A stretch of DNA of 6,463 bases from NCBI GenBank assembly GCA_028699795.1, contig JAQVTZ010000104.1:1-6463 (forward strand), read 5' to 3'. This stretch comes from Clostridia bacterium. Its GTDB lineage: Bacteria > Bacillota > Clostridia > Christensenellales > DTU072. Under the pieces are notes generated by a model that had not been told where the DNA came from, ran no database searches, and worked only from the letters and a program-made list of their open reading frames with translations. Made by a program: the position numbers and the translations under genes. Below are positions 5,641 through 6,463 of the stretch, in pieces; position 1 is the first letter of the stretch; each line of letters opens with the position of its first letter.

Positions 5641-6463
5641 TTATAAGATGTACTTCTTCAAATTCATCTGCCTTAGTGTTTGGTCCAAATGCTCGTCTAT
5701 ATACTTTTTGTCTATCACAATCTCTATGGTTTCATGATTGCCGCACGCATTAAAGCTGATATCCTCTAACAACAATTCCATCACCGTATGAAGCCTGCGC
5801 GCGCCGATATTCTCTTTGTTTTCGTTTTCGTAGAACGCTATTTTGGCCATTTCGCATATCGCGTCGTCGGTAAACTTGAGGTCTATCTTATCTACTTTAA
5901 GCAGGGCGGCATATTGCATAATAATGGCGTTATCCGGCTCTTTGAGTATTTTGACAAAATCCTTTTCGGTGAGACTTTGCAAAGTAACCGTCACGGGAAA
6001 TCTGCCCTGCAATTCTGGGATAAGGTCGTTTATTTTGGCGATATGAAAAGCCCCCGCTGCGATAAAAAGGATAAAATCTGTTTTGATATTGCCGTACTTG
6101 GTGTTGACTGTACAGCCTTCTACCAAAGGCAAGATATCTCTTTGGACACCCTCGCGCGACACATCGGGACCGTTGGATTTCCCGCGGGAAACGACTTTGT
6201 CTATCTCATCAATAAAGATAATACCGTCTTGTTCTGCCCTCTTAAGACCTTCGGCGTTGATGCTGTCATTATCGATTAACTTAGAGGCTTCTTCGTTGGT
6301 GAAATACGCATAAGCCTCTCCTACCGTCATCTTGCGACGCTTGCGACGCTTGGGCATGATACTGCCGAGAAAGTCCCCGACATTGTTGTCGCTTCCTCCG
6401 CCACCGATGGGACCGAGTTGCAACGATTTGGGCTGCTCTTCCACCTCGATTTCGAGAGGGATT
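5641..6463 (-). CDS. hslU: HslU (ClpY), ATPase subunit of the HslUV protease (N-terminal part beyond the right edge)
   Basis: C-terminal 273 residues of the AAA+ unfoldase that feeds substrates to the HslV peptidase in the cytoplasm. The frame runs open through the right edge and the Walker A region is outside the window. The visible part begins in the I domain, with a Gly-rich stretch and a basic PKRRKRRK segment (coding around 6330-6354). Walker B GIIFIDEID follows at about 6200-6226, then SNGPDVSREGVQRDILPLVEGCTV, LFIAAGAFHIAK, and LIPELQGRFPV with the conserved Arg in the finger position. The sensor-2 segment ENIGARRLHTVME lies at about 5776-5814. The protein ends in KKYIL; HslU C-termini of this kind insert into HslV to activate it. 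All these match HslU rather than ClpX, which lacks this I domain and tail. An in-frame GTG at 6444 is an internal codon. hslV is expected upstream, outside the window. Transcription may end in the gap before hisS. Confidence 0.96.
   Translation of the reverse strand, partial: IPLEIEVEEQPKSLQLGPIGGGGSDNNVGDFLGSIMPKRRKRRKMTVGEAYAYFTNEEASKLIDNDSINAEGLKRAEQDGIIFIDEIDKVVSRGKSNGPDVSREGVQRDILPLVEGCTVNTKYGNIKTDFILFIAAGAFHIAKINDLIPELQGRFPVTVTLQSLTEKDFVKILKEPDNAIIMQYAALLKVDKIDLKFTDDAICEMAKIAFYENENKENIGARRLHTVMELLLEDISFNACGNHETIEIVIDKKYIDEHLDQTLRQMNLKKYIL

Noticed and set aside
6442..6444. GTG as the start codon of hslU
   Set aside because: The frame continues open to the right edge with HslU-like sequence, and a start here would omit the Walker A part of the ATPase. 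The gene is simply cut by the window.

Overview
The window holds six protein-coding genes, all read on the minus strand, so gene order in the direction of transcription runs from right to left: hslU (cut by the right edge), hisS, aspS, an rseC-like membrane gene, glyA, and a nifS/iscS-type cysteine desulfurase (cut by the left edge). Coding density is very high. The only non-coding stretch of note is the 111 bp between hslU and hisS (5530-5640).

The host looks like a bacterium of Firmicutes/Clostridia type. The reasons are hisS directly followed by aspS, a HisRS whose insertion domain carries four cysteine pairs, AAGGAG-type ribosome binding sites, and an HslU-type protease subunit with an RseC-family protein nearby. 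This is inference from gene content and protein style. No rRNA or other phylogenetic marker is visible, so anything below phylum level is not supported.

Right part (5641-6463): the C-terminal part of HslU, the AAA+ unfoldase of the HslUV protease. The following gap (5530-5640) contains four tandem heptamers (AGTTTGG type), an inverted copy of the same unit, a second AT-rich inverted repeat and a possible sigma-70-like promoter. It probably separates hslU from the next transcription unit.

Middle and left (1-5529): five genes that appear to form one tightly packed operon. hisS and aspS are 2 nt apart. aspS and the rseC-like gene overlap by 4 nt (ATGA). The rseC-like gene and glyA are 36 nt apart. 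glyA and nifS are 1 nt apart. The operon combines charging of tRNA-His and tRNA-Asp, serine-glycine/one-carbon metabolism, and sulfur mobilisation from cysteine for Fe-S clusters and thiolated tRNA. A small two-helix membrane protein with a CX2CX2C motif sits in its centre.

No mobile element, CRISPR array, RNA gene or defence-like system was seen. This is mostly an ordinary housekeeping region. The parts worth a second look are the structured hslU-hisS gap and the rseC-like protein inside a synthetase operon.
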